NCBI GenBank assembly: GCA_035606355.1 | Contig: DATNFO010000044.1 | Coordinates: forward strand, 39,406 to 103,405 | Source: Sulfopaludibacter sp035606355 | GTDB lineage: Bacteria > Acidobacteriota > Terriglobia > Bryobacterales > Bryobacteraceae | Length of the DNA: 64,000 nucleotides | Direction: 5' to 3' | Shown: positions 1-8,071 of the stretch, in pieces | How positions within the stretch are numbered: position 1 is the stretch's first letter | How the letters are laid out: every line of letters starts with the position of its first letter | Translations under genes and position numbers: made by a program | Notes under the pieces: model-generated | Seen by the model: only the letters and a program-made list of their open reading frames with translations | Database searches by the model: none | What the model was told of the DNA's origin: nothing

Positions 1-970
1 CTTCCAGGGAGCGCCGGAACTCCAGCAGCTCGCGATTCTCTTCCTGAAAGCGGCGCTCGGTTCTTCCTTTGAGATCTTCCAGAAACTTGAGCGCGTGGCC
101 GCCCTTGTGCGCCATGCGATCTTCCAGCACGAGGTCGGCAAAATCGGCGAACCCGAGCAGCCGCGCCTTTTCGCGGCGCAGTTCCAGGATGCGCACGATC
201 AGCGGGCGATTGTCGGTGGCGCCCTGCGTCCCGCGAACCGCGTAGGCTTCGTACATCTGACGGCGCACCGCGGCGTTGTCCAGGTACGTCATCACGGCGA
301 AATAGTCCGGCGCATGCAGGGTAAAGCGCCAGCCTTCCGCGCCCTTGCGTTCGGCGCTTTCGCGCGCGGATGCGACGGCCGTGGGCGGCAGGCCGGCCAA
401 CTCGGCTTCGGTGGCGATGGTGAGGTCCCAGGCGTTGGTCGCGTCCAGCACGTTCTCGGCGAACTTGGTGGTCACCTGTGTGAGTTCGACATCGATCTGT
501 TCCAGGCGCTTCTTGCCGGCGGCATCCAGGTCCGCGCCATGGCGGCGGAAGGCATCCATGGTCTTGGTGAGGAAGCGGCGCTTTTCGCCCGTGAGCAGGC
601 GGCCTTCTTGAGTGCCCGCGTAATCCTTGAGCGCGGTCCAGAGCCGCTCTTGCAGAGGAATGCTGGAATAGAACGCGCTGACCTCCGGCTGCACGGCGTT
701 GAACGCGGCGCGCAGTTCGGGATACGTGGCGACGCTTTCCAGGTGGCGCACGACGGCCATGGCGAAATCCAGCGGCTCAGTCATCTCGTCCAAAGCGCGC
801 ATGGTGTTGGCGAACGTGCGCGGACGGGGCTCGGCGGCAATGGCGTCCAGGCGCGCTCGCGCGGCGGCGAGCAACTGGCCGGCGGCGGGCTGCACGTGCT
901 CTGCCCTTATGCGGTCGAACGGGATGCGGAATTGAACGGCTGCGAGGGGATTGTCGCTCGGCTCGGGCAT
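1..970 (-). CDS. M3-family oligopeptidase, N-terminal part (cut by window edge)
   Basis: The reverse-strand frame is open from an ATG at 970 to the left edge, giving about 323 residues. It begins MPEPSDNPLAAVQFRIPFDR and contains segments such as TFANTMRALDEMTEPLDF, VQPEVSAFYSSIPLQERLW and TKFAENVLDATNAW. These are typical of the helical N-terminal half of PrlC/Dcp-type (M3) zinc oligopeptidases, which degrade short peptides, usually in the cytoplasm. The catalytic HExxH domain would lie beyond the edge, so activity cannot be judged here. AAGGGG directly precedes the ATG. The gene is divergent from the 2H phosphoesterase. An open forward frame over the same bases (95-1048) is its antisense shadow. 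Confidence 0.85.
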   Translation of the reverse strand, partial: MPEPSDNPLAAVQFRIPFDRIRAEHVQPAAGQLLAAARARLDAIAAEPRPRTFANTMRALDEMTEPLDFAMAVVRHLESVATYPELRAAFNAVQPEVSAFYSSIPLQERLWTALKDYAGTQEGRLLTGEKRRFLTKTMDAFRRHGADLDAAGKKRLEQIDVELTQVTTKFAENVLDATNAWDLTIATEAELAGLPPTAVASARESAERKGAEGWRFTLHAPDYFAVMTYLDNAAVRRQMYEAYAVRGTQGATDNRPLIVRILELRREKARLLGFADFADLVLEDRMAHKGGHALKFLEDLKGRTERRFQEENRELLEFRRSLE

Positions 971-1047
971 CCCCTTAAAATATCAGGTGTGCGGGCGTGC
1001 AAGCCCATTCCCGGTATAAAAAGCTACAATGATGTCGATGGATCGTA

Positions 1048-1629
1048 ATGGGTTCTGAACAAAACGGGGCACATCGGCGGCCTGCGCCGGAGGAGTGTCT
1101 AAATGTCTACGCGCTGGTGATCTATATTCCCGACCCGCTCGGGCGGTTTCTGGACGACTTGCGGCGCGAACTGGTCCCGGATTCCAACCCGCACGCGCAC
1201 GTGAGCGTGCTGCCTCCGCGTCCGCTGAGCGTCGCCTGGCAAACCGCCTCTGACGACGCACGCGGCATTATCGATAAATGGCAGCCGTTCAATGTGGAGT
1301 TGACCAGCATCGGGATATTCCCGGTGACGCACGTGGTCTATCTGGAAGTCGGCGCGGGCGAGCCGGAATTGCGGCAGATGTATGCGGCCATGAACCAGAC
1401 CTCCCTCGCTTTTAAGGAACCCTTCGCGTATCATCCGCACGTGACCGTGGCGCAGGAGATTCCCCAAGCGGGCGTGCCGGATGCGCATGAAATCGCCTGG
1501 CAGCGGTGGCGGGATTACGACGGACCGCGGCATTTCCGGGCGGAACGCGCCGTTTTTGTGCAGAACACAATCGACAATCGCTGGATCGATCTGGCCGCCT
1601 ACTCCTTTGGCGCGGTTGCCGTTCGGTAG
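1048..1629 (+). CDS. 2H phosphoesterase, 2'-5' RNA ligase-like
   Basis: The 193-residue protein has the two H-x-S/T-x motifs that define the 2H phosphoesterase superfamily: HAHVSVLPP near residue 49 and YHPHVTVAQE near residue 131. They are spaced as in the compact LigT/YjcG-type two-lobed fold. Members hydrolyse or transesterify cyclic phosphodiester or 2'-5' linked RNA and nucleotide substrates; the substrate here cannot be read from sequence. The first 20 residues look non-conserved, so translation may begin later than the ATG used. A -10-like TACAAT lies at 1023-1028 in the divergent spacer. Confidence 0.75.
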   Translation: MGSEQNGAHRRPAPEECLNVYALVIYIPDPLGRFLDDLRRELVPDSNPHAHVSVLPPRPLSVAWQTASDDARGIIDKWQPFNVELTSIGIFPVTHVVYLEVGAGEPELRQMYAAMNQTSLAFKEPFAYHPHVTVAQEIPQAGVPDAHEIAWQRWRDYDGPRHFRAERAVFVQNTIDNRWIDLAAYSFGAVAVR

Positions 1630-1643
1630 GCTGGGTGTAGAGA

Positions 1644-2684
1644 TTAAAGACTGAGCAGCCCTTCGGTGAGTCTGGCGATCAGGTCACGGGGTGGGTTCGC
1701 GTCCCGCTCCCAACCGGGGAAGCCGCCCCACTCGAATACTCTGCGCAGGTAGTCGACAAACGTGGTGTGGCGCCATTCATTCTCGAGCGGCGCGTCCGCG
1801 GAGGCATTCGGAATCATGATGCTGTAGAAACCACCGCCCAACAGGTTTGCCTTGGTTCTGTCGCTCGCTGCTATGTAATACTCCAACCTGCCGCCGTCAT
1901 CGACAGCGTCTTCAACTGATTCCGCGGTTAGCGCGGGATCTAGCGGGTACACTACCAGCGGGTCGGCGATTTCACAGCCCCTGGGATTCAACACCTCATG
2001 CGCTCCGACCAGCGAAACTGCGCCAACCTGTTCATACCAGGCGCGCAACGAGATAGGCATGCAACCGCCGGTCAAATTTTCCAGCTTGTTCAGTTGTGCG
2101 GCCACCTCTCTGCCAGGGGGACAGAACACGTCCGGATTGTCTAGAGGCGAGTTCTTCGACGCCACAGCCAATTTGGCTTCTAACGCGGCACAACGCGCGA
2201 GAACAATACCCTCCATCTGCGCCCGTGCTTTTGCGAGCTTCTCACGACGGGCTTTGTTGTCCTTTGCGCTTCCGGCGAGACCCGCCCACACCGCACGCGC
2301 CACCCGGCCAGTGCTACGGGGGTTCATCGCTTGCCGCCACTCTTCCAGATCGTCTTCAAGGGAAGGCGCGACGAAACGGTATCCCATTTGTGACAACCGC
2401 TGAATGAGCAGCTCGACGTTATGTCGAACACGGCGCATAGTTTCCGCTGCCACCGCTACCGCATCGGCGTAGTGTTTCTTGTGGCGGACGTCCTGGCCAA
2501 GCGCCATGAGATCGTTCCAAACTGCAACATGCTCACCAGCTTGATAGCGCGTAAAAAACGTGGGCATCGTGGAATAGGATATCTCCGGTGGCGGCCGGCG
2601 GTATCTCGATTTTCCAACCGATCGGAACAGCAGCCGCGCTCCGCGTGCCACGTGGCGAACGAAGGCGTCTGAAAGTTGAGACAC
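1644..2684 (-). CDS. Uncharacterised protein, possible SUKH (SMI1/KNR4)-like C-terminal half
   Basis: I do not recognise a firm family for this 346-residue protein. The N-terminal half is alpha-helical and charged (ARREKLAKARAQMEGIV near residue 143). The C-terminal half (about residues 190-330) has GGCMPISLRAWYEQVGAVSL, which resembles the 'LP.S.R.w....G' signature of SMI1/KNR4 (SUKH) domains, and later FEWGGFPGWE. SUKH proteins often act as immunity or scaffold proteins, but no toxin gene is adjacent. The start is GTG at 2684, supported by AGAGGAG four bases upstream. An ATG at 2686 is in another frame. It is convergent with the 2H phosphoesterase gene. Confidence 0.6.
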   Translation of the reverse strand: MSQLSDAFVRHVARGARLLFRSVGKSRYRRPPPEISYSTMPTFFTRYQAGEHVAVWNDLMALGQDVRHKKHYADAVAVAAETMRRVRHNVELLIQRLSQMGYRFVAPSLEDDLEEWRQAMNPRSTGRVARAVWAGLAGSAKDNKARREKLAKARAQMEGIVLARCAALEAKLAVASKNSPLDNPDVFCPPGREVAAQLNKLENLTGGCMPISLRAWYEQVGAVSLVGAHEVLNPRGCEIADPLVVYPLDPALTAESVEDAVDDGGRLEYYIAASDRTKANLLGGGFYSIMIPNASADAPLENEWRHTTFVDYLRRVFEWGGFPGWERDANPPRDLIARLTEGLLSL

Positions 2685-2776
2685 ATGGCTCCTCTTTTCG
2701 ACTAATCTGATTCAGAGTTTCCGCCGATAAGAGCAGTGAACGGTCTGGCATTGCGCTCGCGCCGTCAGGGGAATCC

Positions 2777-3412
2777 TTGCATACTATCGCTATTTGCGAC
2801 ACCGAACCGATCGTCATCGAAGGCCTGCTGCGGCTCGTGGAACCCGTCGAAGGGCTGCGTGTGGTCGCAGCCGAGAGCACCATTATCGGTGGTATGGATG
2901 CGGTGCGCGAGTTACGCCCTTCCGTGCTTATCGTCGATAAGGCATTCGGCCTGCAATCGGTGATGGACTGTTTCGTGGCGCTACGGAGAGATTTTCGTTC
3001 CATGCCGGTCATGGTCTGGGGCTCCTCTGTCACCGAACCGGAAGTGCTGCGCCTGATCCAAGCCGGCGTTGCGGGTGTAGTGCGGAAATCGGCGCCGCTG
3101 GCCTCGATTCTTTTGTGTATCCAGGCGGTCGTGTCCGGCGGAACGTGGATGGAAGCGCCTCTGCAGATGGAGTTCGGGCGCCCGGTTGGTCCGGGGCACT
3201 CGCCGCTCACCGCGCGGGAGTTGCAGGTGCTCGAACTGGTGGAGCGCGGCTATAAGAACAAGGACATCGCTGTTTCTCTCGGCATCCGGATCGGCACCGT
3301 CAAGATCCACGTGAAGCATATCTTTGAGAAAACGGGCGTCCGCGGGCGTTTTGGGCTGGCCATATCGGGTATGCGCCAGCGAACGCACTCGGTCGGGATG
3401 GCGGCGAACTGA
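2777..3412 (+). CDS. NarL/LuxR-family response regulator
   Basis: The 211-residue regulator has an N-terminal receiver domain (residues 1-120) with D8 in the acidic pocket and D54 in LIVDKAFG as the likely phosphoacceptor. The C-terminal LuxR-type helix-turn-helix (about 145-205) is clear: SPLTARELQVLELVERGYKN, then IGTVKIHVKHIFEKTGV. It should bind DNA after phosphorylation by a histidine kinase, but no kinase gene is next to it. The start is TTG at 2777, with AGGGGA six bases upstream; no ATG fits the conserved N-terminus. It lies just before the aldolase/AldA pair on the same strand, so it could regulate that pair, but this rests only on position. Confidence 0.85.
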   Translation: MHTIAICDTEPIVIEGLLRLVEPVEGLRVVAAESTIIGGMDAVRELRPSVLIVDKAFGLQSVMDCFVALRRDFRSMPVMVWGSSVTEPEVLRLIQAGVAGVVRKSAPLASILLCIQAVVSGGTWMEAPLQMEFGRPVGPGHSPLTARELQVLELVERGYKNKDIAVSLGIRIGTVKIHVKHIFEKTGVRGRFGLAISGMRQRTHSVGMAAN

Positions 3413-3425
3413 CGCGATCTCGATA

Positions 3426-3431
3426 GATAAT
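3426..3431 (+). promoter_or_regulatory. Candidate -10 box six bases before the aldolase start
   Basis: GATAAT is followed by GAGGGG and then the ATG at 3438. The six-base gap would put transcription initiation at or beside the start codon. The intervening GAGGGG is too close to the ATG to be a normal Shine-Dalgarno sequence. Confidence 0.35.
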
Positions 3432-3437
3432 GAGGGG

Positions 3438-4730
3438 ATGCACTCCTTCCTGCATCCGCGCGATGAAATCCTGCAAGCGATGGAGCGAATTTATCGCTAT
3501 CGCATGACAACCACGTCCGGGGGCAATCTCTCGATTCGCGAACCGAACGGCGATATCTGGATCACACCCGCGCGGGTCGATAAAGGCGGCCTCAACCGGT
3601 CGGACGTGGTGCTGGTGAAGGCGGACGGCACCGTCGAAGGGCACCGGCGTCCATCGTCGGAACTGCCGCTCCACCAGGCGATCTATCGTGCGCGGCCGGA
3701 TATCCACGGCATCGTGCATGCTCATCCCGTGGCGCTGGTCGCATTCAGTCTCGTGCGGGATGTGCCGAATACCCGGTTGTTTCATCAGTCGTGGCACGTC
3801 TGCGGGGAAGGCGGATTCGCTCCGTACGAGTTGCCGGGCAGCACGGCGCTGGGGGCGAGCGTTGCCGCGGCGTTTGCGCGCAATCACGATTGCGTGATCC
3901 TGGAAAACCACGGCGTGGTGACGGCGGGCGCGGATTTTCAGCAGGCTTTCCGGCGCTTTGAGACCTTCGAATTCACGGGAAAAACAATCATCAAGGCGCG
4001 GCTGCTCGGGCATGACGTGCGGTATTTGAGCGACGGCGAGATCGCGCTGGCGCGCAATCGCGGGTCGGACCTGCCGGAATTCCCGCACGAACCACCATCG
4101 AGCGCGGAGAAGGAACTGCGCGCGCGGCTGTGCGAGTTTGTGCGCCGCGCTTACCGGCAGCGGCTGTTCATCAGCACGCAGGGCAGCTTTTCCGCCCGCC
4201 TGGATGCGGATTCGTTCCTCATCACACCGCAGAATGTGGATCGCGGGACGCTGCGCGTGGAAGATTTGGCCCTGGTTCGCGAAGGCCGCGCGGCAGCCGG
4301 TGCGGCGCCCAGCCGCGCGGCGAATATTCATGCGGCGATCTATCGCCGGCATTCGGACCTCGGCGCCATCATCAACGCTTATCCGGTGAACGCCACCGCG
4401 TTCAGCGTTGTGGGCGCAGCCGTGGATACGCGCACCATTCCCGAAAGCTACGTGGTGGTTCGCAAGACAGGCATCGCGCCGTACGGATTGCAGTTTTCAG
4501 ATCCGGAAACGCTCGCTGAAATGCTTTCGCCGCAGCAGCCCGCATTCATCCTGGAGAACGATGGAGCCATCGTCGCGGGCGCCGATCCGCTGGAGGCGTT
4601 CGACCGTTTGGAAGTGCTGGAATCCACGGCCGAGGCGATTATCAACTCGCGCGCGCTCGGGGCGATGTCGCCGATGAGCGACCAGGTGATTGAAGAGCTC
4701 GAGATCGCGTTTTTCGGGCAGCCGGCGTAA
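3438..4730 (+). CDS. Tandem class II aldolase/adducin protein; second domain lacks catalytic residues
   Basis: The 430-residue protein is two class II aldolase (FucA/AraD-type) domains in tandem. Domain 1 (about 5-200) keeps the catalytic Glu75 (SSELPLH), zinc ligands His94 and His96 (HAHP) and His158 (LENHG). Domain 2 (about 225-425) aligns throughout, but Glu75 becomes Ala294, HAH becomes Asn313-Ala-Tyr315 and His158 becomes Asp375, so it should not bind zinc. Family enzymes cleave ketose-1-phosphates to DHAP and an aldehyde, or epimerise or decarboxylate related sugars. The next gene is aldA, whose substrate lactaldehyde is the product of fuculose/rhamnulose-1-phosphate aldolase, so a deoxysugar aldolase is the favoured role. 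The ATG at 3438 is the first start giving the family N-terminus. Confidence 0.85.
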   Translation: MHSFLHPRDEILQAMERIYRYRMTTTSGGNLSIREPNGDIWITPARVDKGGLNRSDVVLVKADGTVEGHRRPSSELPLHQAIYRARPDIHGIVHAHPVALVAFSLVRDVPNTRLFHQSWHVCGEGGFAPYELPGSTALGASVAAAFARNHDCVILENHGVVTAGADFQQAFRRFETFEFTGKTIIKARLLGHDVRYLSDGEIALARNRGSDLPEFPHEPPSSAEKELRARLCEFVRRAYRQRLFISTQGSFSARLDADSFLITPQNVDRGTLRVEDLALVREGRAAAGAAPSRAANIHAAIYRRHSDLGAIINAYPVNATAFSVVGAAVDTRTIPESYVVVRKTGIAPYGLQFSDPETLAEMLSPQQPAFILENDGAIVAGADPLEAFDRLEVLESTAEAIINSRALGAMSPMSDQVIEELEIAFFGQPA

Positions 4731-4743
4731 AGAGGAGGGATCC

Positions 4744-6180
4744 ATGCGGAACTACGACAATTTCATCAACGGCAAGTTTGCGGCTTCCGGCGGTTCGGAG
4801 CGCATCACGGTCACGAACCCATCGACGGGCGAGACCATCTGCACGGTTCCGGAGAGCACGGAGGCGGATGTGCAGGCCGCCATCGCAGCCGCCAAATCCG
4901 CGCAGAAGGAATGGGCGAAGCGGCCGGCCGTGCAACGCGCTGCCGCGCTGCGGACCATTGCAGCGAAGATTCGCGAACAGGTGGAGCCGCTCGCCCGCGT
5001 AATCACCGAAGAGCAAGGCAAACCTCTGGGCCTCGCTCGTGTGGAAGTCGCGTTCACCGCGGACTACTTCGACTACATGGCGGAGTGGGCGCGCCGCATC
5101 GAAGGCGAGATTCTCGAAAGCGACCGGCCGGGCGAGACGATTCTGCTCTTTCGCCAGCCGATCGGCGTCATCGGCGGGATATTGCCGTGGAATTTTCCGT
5201 TCTTCCTAATCGCGCGGAAGGCGGCTCCGGCGCTGGTCACCGGCAACACCATCGTAATCAAGCCGAGCGAAGAGACGCCGCACAACGCGGCTAAATTCTG
5301 CGAGCTGCTGGCGGCCACCGATGTGCCGCCCGGCGTCATCAACGTGGTGCACGGGCGCGGTCGCGTGGCCGGCAAAGCAATTTCTTCGTCCACCGATATC
5401 GGCATGATCAGCTTCACCGGCAGCGTGGAGACGGGCAGCGCGATCATGGCTGCCGCGGCCCCGAATATTACGAAGGTGAATCTGGAGCTGGGCGGCAAGG
5501 CTCCGGCGATCGTCATGGCGGACGCCGATGTCGACCTCGCGGTCAAGGCCGTCAAAGCGTCGCGCGTCATCAATAGCGGACAGGTCTGCAACTGTGCCGA
5601 GCGTGTGTACGTGCAGAAGAAGGTCGCCGGCGAATTCGTGGACCGTCTCACCAGTGCAATGAAGGCCACGCACTTCGGCAATCCGCTGGCGGATGAATCG
5701 GTGGAATACGGTCCGCTGATCAATGAAGCTGGATTCCGCAAGGTGGAAGGACTGGTGAAGAGTGCGGCCGCGGCCGGGGCGAACGTGCTGACGGGAGGCA
5801 AGCGCGCGGACCGCGAAGGCGGGTTCTATTATGAGCCCACGGTGGTGGTGAACTGCCGGCAGGACATGGAGATCGTGAAGCGGGAAGTCTTCGGGCCGGT
5901 CGTGCCGGTGGTGCAATTTGACGATCTCGAGGAAGCGATCGAGCTCGCGAACGATTCCGATTACGGGCTGACCTCGTCCATCTTCACGCGAGACCTGAAC
6001 ACCGCGCTGCGGGCGTGCCAGGAGATCCGCTTCGGAGAGACCTATATCAATCGCGAACACTTCGAAGCGATGCAGGGCTTCCACGCGGGCTGGCGAAAGA
6101 GCGGAATCGGAGGGGCCGATGGAAAGCACGGGCTATACGAGTTCACGCAGACCCACGTGGTGTATCTGCAAAGGTCGTAG
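4744..6180 (+). CDS. aldA: Lactaldehyde dehydrogenase AldA
   Basis: The 478-residue protein closely follows E. coli AldA (479 residues). Shared signatures are AFTADYFDYMAEWARRIEGE, GILPWNFPFFLIARK, the NAD-binding FTGSVETGS, the general base in LELGGKAP, the catalytic Cys in NSGQVCNCAERVYV, and INREHFEAMQGFHAGWRKSG. AldA is a cytoplasmic NAD-dependent enzyme that oxidises L-lactaldehyde to L-lactate in fucose and rhamnose catabolism, and also glycolaldehyde. A strong AGAGGAGG precedes the ATG. The gene starts 13 bases after the class II aldolase, so the two are almost certainly co-transcribed. No deoxysugar isomerase or kinase is present in the window. Confidence 0.93.
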   Translation: MRNYDNFINGKFAASGGSERITVTNPSTGETICTVPESTEADVQAAIAAAKSAQKEWAKRPAVQRAAALRTIAAKIREQVEPLARVITEEQGKPLGLARVEVAFTADYFDYMAEWARRIEGEILESDRPGETILLFRQPIGVIGGILPWNFPFFLIARKAAPALVTGNTIVIKPSEETPHNAAKFCELLAATDVPPGVINVVHGRGRVAGKAISSSTDIGMISFTGSVETGSAIMAAAAPNITKVNLELGGKAPAIVMADADVDLAVKAVKASRVINSGQVCNCAERVYVQKKVAGEFVDRLTSAMKATHFGNPLADESVEYGPLINEAGFRKVEGLVKSAAAAGANVLTGGKRADREGGFYYEPTVVVNCRQDMEIVKREVFGPVVPVVQFDDLEEAIELANDSDYGLTSSIFTRDLNTALRACQEIRFGETYINREHFEAMQGFHAGWRKSGIGGADGKHGLYEFTQTHVVYLQRS

Positions 6181-6186
6181 GTAGAG

Positions 6187-6312
6187 GCATCGCATCTTTA
6201 CCACCGAGACGCAGAGGACGCAGAGAGGTCACAGAGAAGACGAAAACGGCGTTCTTAGGTTTTCTCTGTGAACCTCTGTGTTCCTCTGTGTCTCTGCGGT
6301 GAGATGCGATGC
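6187..6312. repeat. Inverted-repeat intergenic element built on CACAGAGAC-type repeats
   Basis: The element starts with GCATCGCATCT and ends with its exact complement. Inside, ACCACCGAGACGCAGAGG ... TCACAGAGAA on the left faces TTCTCTGTGA ... CTCTGCGGTG on the right, so most of the 126 bases can fold into one long imperfect hairpin. It sits between aldA and the TldD operon. A related half-element occurs at about 50058. Similar intergenic repeats are common in GC-rich environmental genomes, but function is unknown. It may also act as a terminator for aldA. Confidence 0.75.
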
Positions 6313-6376
6313 CGCTAGTTTTACCCGTTGTACGGGCTACGTAGGACGTCCAGAGCCCGAATGTTATCCTAAGAAC

Positions 6377-8071
6377 TTGAACCACAAAGTATCGCCCCGC
6401 TGGGGTTTATTCTTTGCTGCGGCTTCTTTGGCCGCGGCCCAGCCGTCTGTCCTGCTCGACGCCATGAGCCAGGAACTCACCAGGAACTTCAGCGTGCTGA
6501 AGCAGAAGGCCGATCCCGCGCCTTACTATCTGAGCTATGAGGTGACCGAGAGCGAGTACCGGACGGTTACGGGCACGCTCGGCACGATCGAATCGAACGG
6601 GGAAGGGAAGACGCGCGTGCTGGATGTTTCGGTTCGCGTCGGCTCGCCGAAGCTCGATAATTATCACCAGGTGCGCGGCGATCGCGGCCAGTTTACCTCG
6701 GGCGCAGTCCTCACGTTTGAGGACAACGTCAACTCCATCAAGCGCCGCCTGTGGCTGGAGACGGACCGCGCGTATCGCAGCGCGGCGGAGCGCCTCATCC
6801 GCATCACCACGAACGCGCAGGTGAAGGTGGCTGCCCAGGACAATTCCGGCGACTTTTCTTCCGCGCCGGCCGCGGTCTTCGAGCAGGCGCCGCCTAAGCT
6901 CAAATTCGACGACGCCGAATGGCGCGAGCGTGTCCGCAAGGTCTCGGCGCGTTTCGGCAATTATCCCAAGGTGCTCAACTCGCACGTCATGGTGCTCTGC
7001 CAGACGGATACTCGCTATCTCGTCAATACAGAGGGCAGCCGTATAGAGCACGGCCGTGGATTTTCGCGCGTCGTGATGTCTGCCTCCGCGAAGGCGGCCG
7101 ATGGCACCGACCTCAGCACCTTCGAGACGTTCGAAGCCATTGACCCCAGCGGGCTGCCTGATGAGAAGACGCTGAATGCCACCGTCGACCGGCTCGCCGC
7201 GGACATCGCCAGCCTTCTGAAAGCGCCTGAAGCCGAGCCGTTCGTGGGTCCGGCGATCTTCTCCGGACGCGCGGCCGGGGTTTTCTTTCACGAGATTTTC
7301 GGCCACCGCGTGGAAGGCCACCGGCAGAAGGACGATAGCGAAGGACAGACTTTTACCAAGAGCGTCGGCACAAAAGTGCTGCCCGATTTTCTCTCTGTGG
7401 TGTTTGACCCGACTCGCAGAAAGGTCGGCGGCGTGGACCTCAACGGCTGGTACGACTACGACGATGAAGGCGTGAAGGCGCGCCCCGTCACCGCGGTGCA
7501 GAACGGCGTGCTGAAAACGTTCCTCATGTCGCGATCTCCCATTCAGGGCTTTGCGGAATCGAACGGCCACGGCCGCCGGCAGCCCGGACTGGAAGTGGTG
7601 TCGCGGCAATCGAACCTCATCGTGGAATCAGCCAATGCCGTGAGCGAGGCCAAGCTTCGCCAGATGCTGATCGACGAAGTGAAGCGGCAGAATAAGCCGT
7701 ACGGCCTTTACTTCCGCGACATCACCGGCGGCTTCACCACCACGCAGCGCGCCGGTCTTCAGGCGTTCAAAGTGATTCCGGTGATCGTGTACCGCGTGTA
7801 TGCGGACGGCCGCCCCGATGAGATGGTGCGAGGCGCCGATATCGTTGGAACCCCGCTGGCGAGCTTCGCCAAGATTCTCGCGACCGGCGATAAACCCGAA
7901 GTCTTCAACGGCTATTGCGGCGCGGAATCGGGGAGCGTCCCCGTGTCGGCGGTGTCGCCGTCGATTCTGGTGAGCGAGATCGAAATCGAGAAGAAGGCGA
8001 AATCCAACGACCGGCCGCCCGTGCTTTCCGAACCCACCGTGATGGAGAACAACAAGGGAGGCCAGCAGTGA
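6377..8071 (+). CDS. Exported TldD-like zinc metalloprotease (catalytic partner)
   Basis: The 564-residue protein of the TldD/PmbA (U62) family carries the metalloprotease motif HEIFGHRVEGH, giving H305, E306 and H310, followed by the conserved TldD core (DFLSVVFDPT, GWYDYDDEGVKARP, VLKTFLMSRSPI). TldD/TldE complexes are peptidases, known for microcin B17 and CcdA processing. Unlike cytoplasmic TldD, this one begins with a short basic segment and a hydrophobic stretch (GLFFAAASLAAAQPS), so export to the periplasm is likely. The start chosen is TTG at 6377, the only start giving that signal peptide; the longer open frame reads through the upstream repeat. It overlaps the next gene by four bases (GTGA). 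Confidence 0.85.
   Translation: MNHKVSPRWGLFFAAASLAAAQPSVLLDAMSQELTRNFSVLKQKADPAPYYLSYEVTESEYRTVTGTLGTIESNGEGKTRVLDVSVRVGSPKLDNYHQVRGDRGQFTSGAVLTFEDNVNSIKRRLWLETDRAYRSAAERLIRITTNAQVKVAAQDNSGDFSSAPAAVFEQAPPKLKFDDAEWRERVRKVSARFGNYPKVLNSHVMVLCQTDTRYLVNTEGSRIEHGRGFSRVVMSASAKAADGTDLSTFETFEAIDPSGLPDEKTLNATVDRLAADIASLLKAPEAEPFVGPAIFSGRAAGVFFHEIFGHRVEGHRQKDDSEGQTFTKSVGTKVLPDFLSVVFDPTRRKVGGVDLNGWYDYDDEGVKARPVTAVQNGVLKTFLMSRSPIQGFAESNGHGRRQPGLEVVSRQSNLIVESANAVSEAKLRQMLIDEVKRQNKPYGLYFRDITGGFTTTQRAGLQAFKVIPVIVYRVYADGRPDEMVRGADIVGTPLASFAKILATGDKPEVFNGYCGAESGSVPVSAVSPSILVSEIEIEKKAKSNDRPPVLSEPTVMENNKGGQQ

Noticed and set aside
95..1048. Long forward open frame over the left end
   Set aside because: Antisense shadow of the M3 peptidase gene, which matches a known family on the minus strand.
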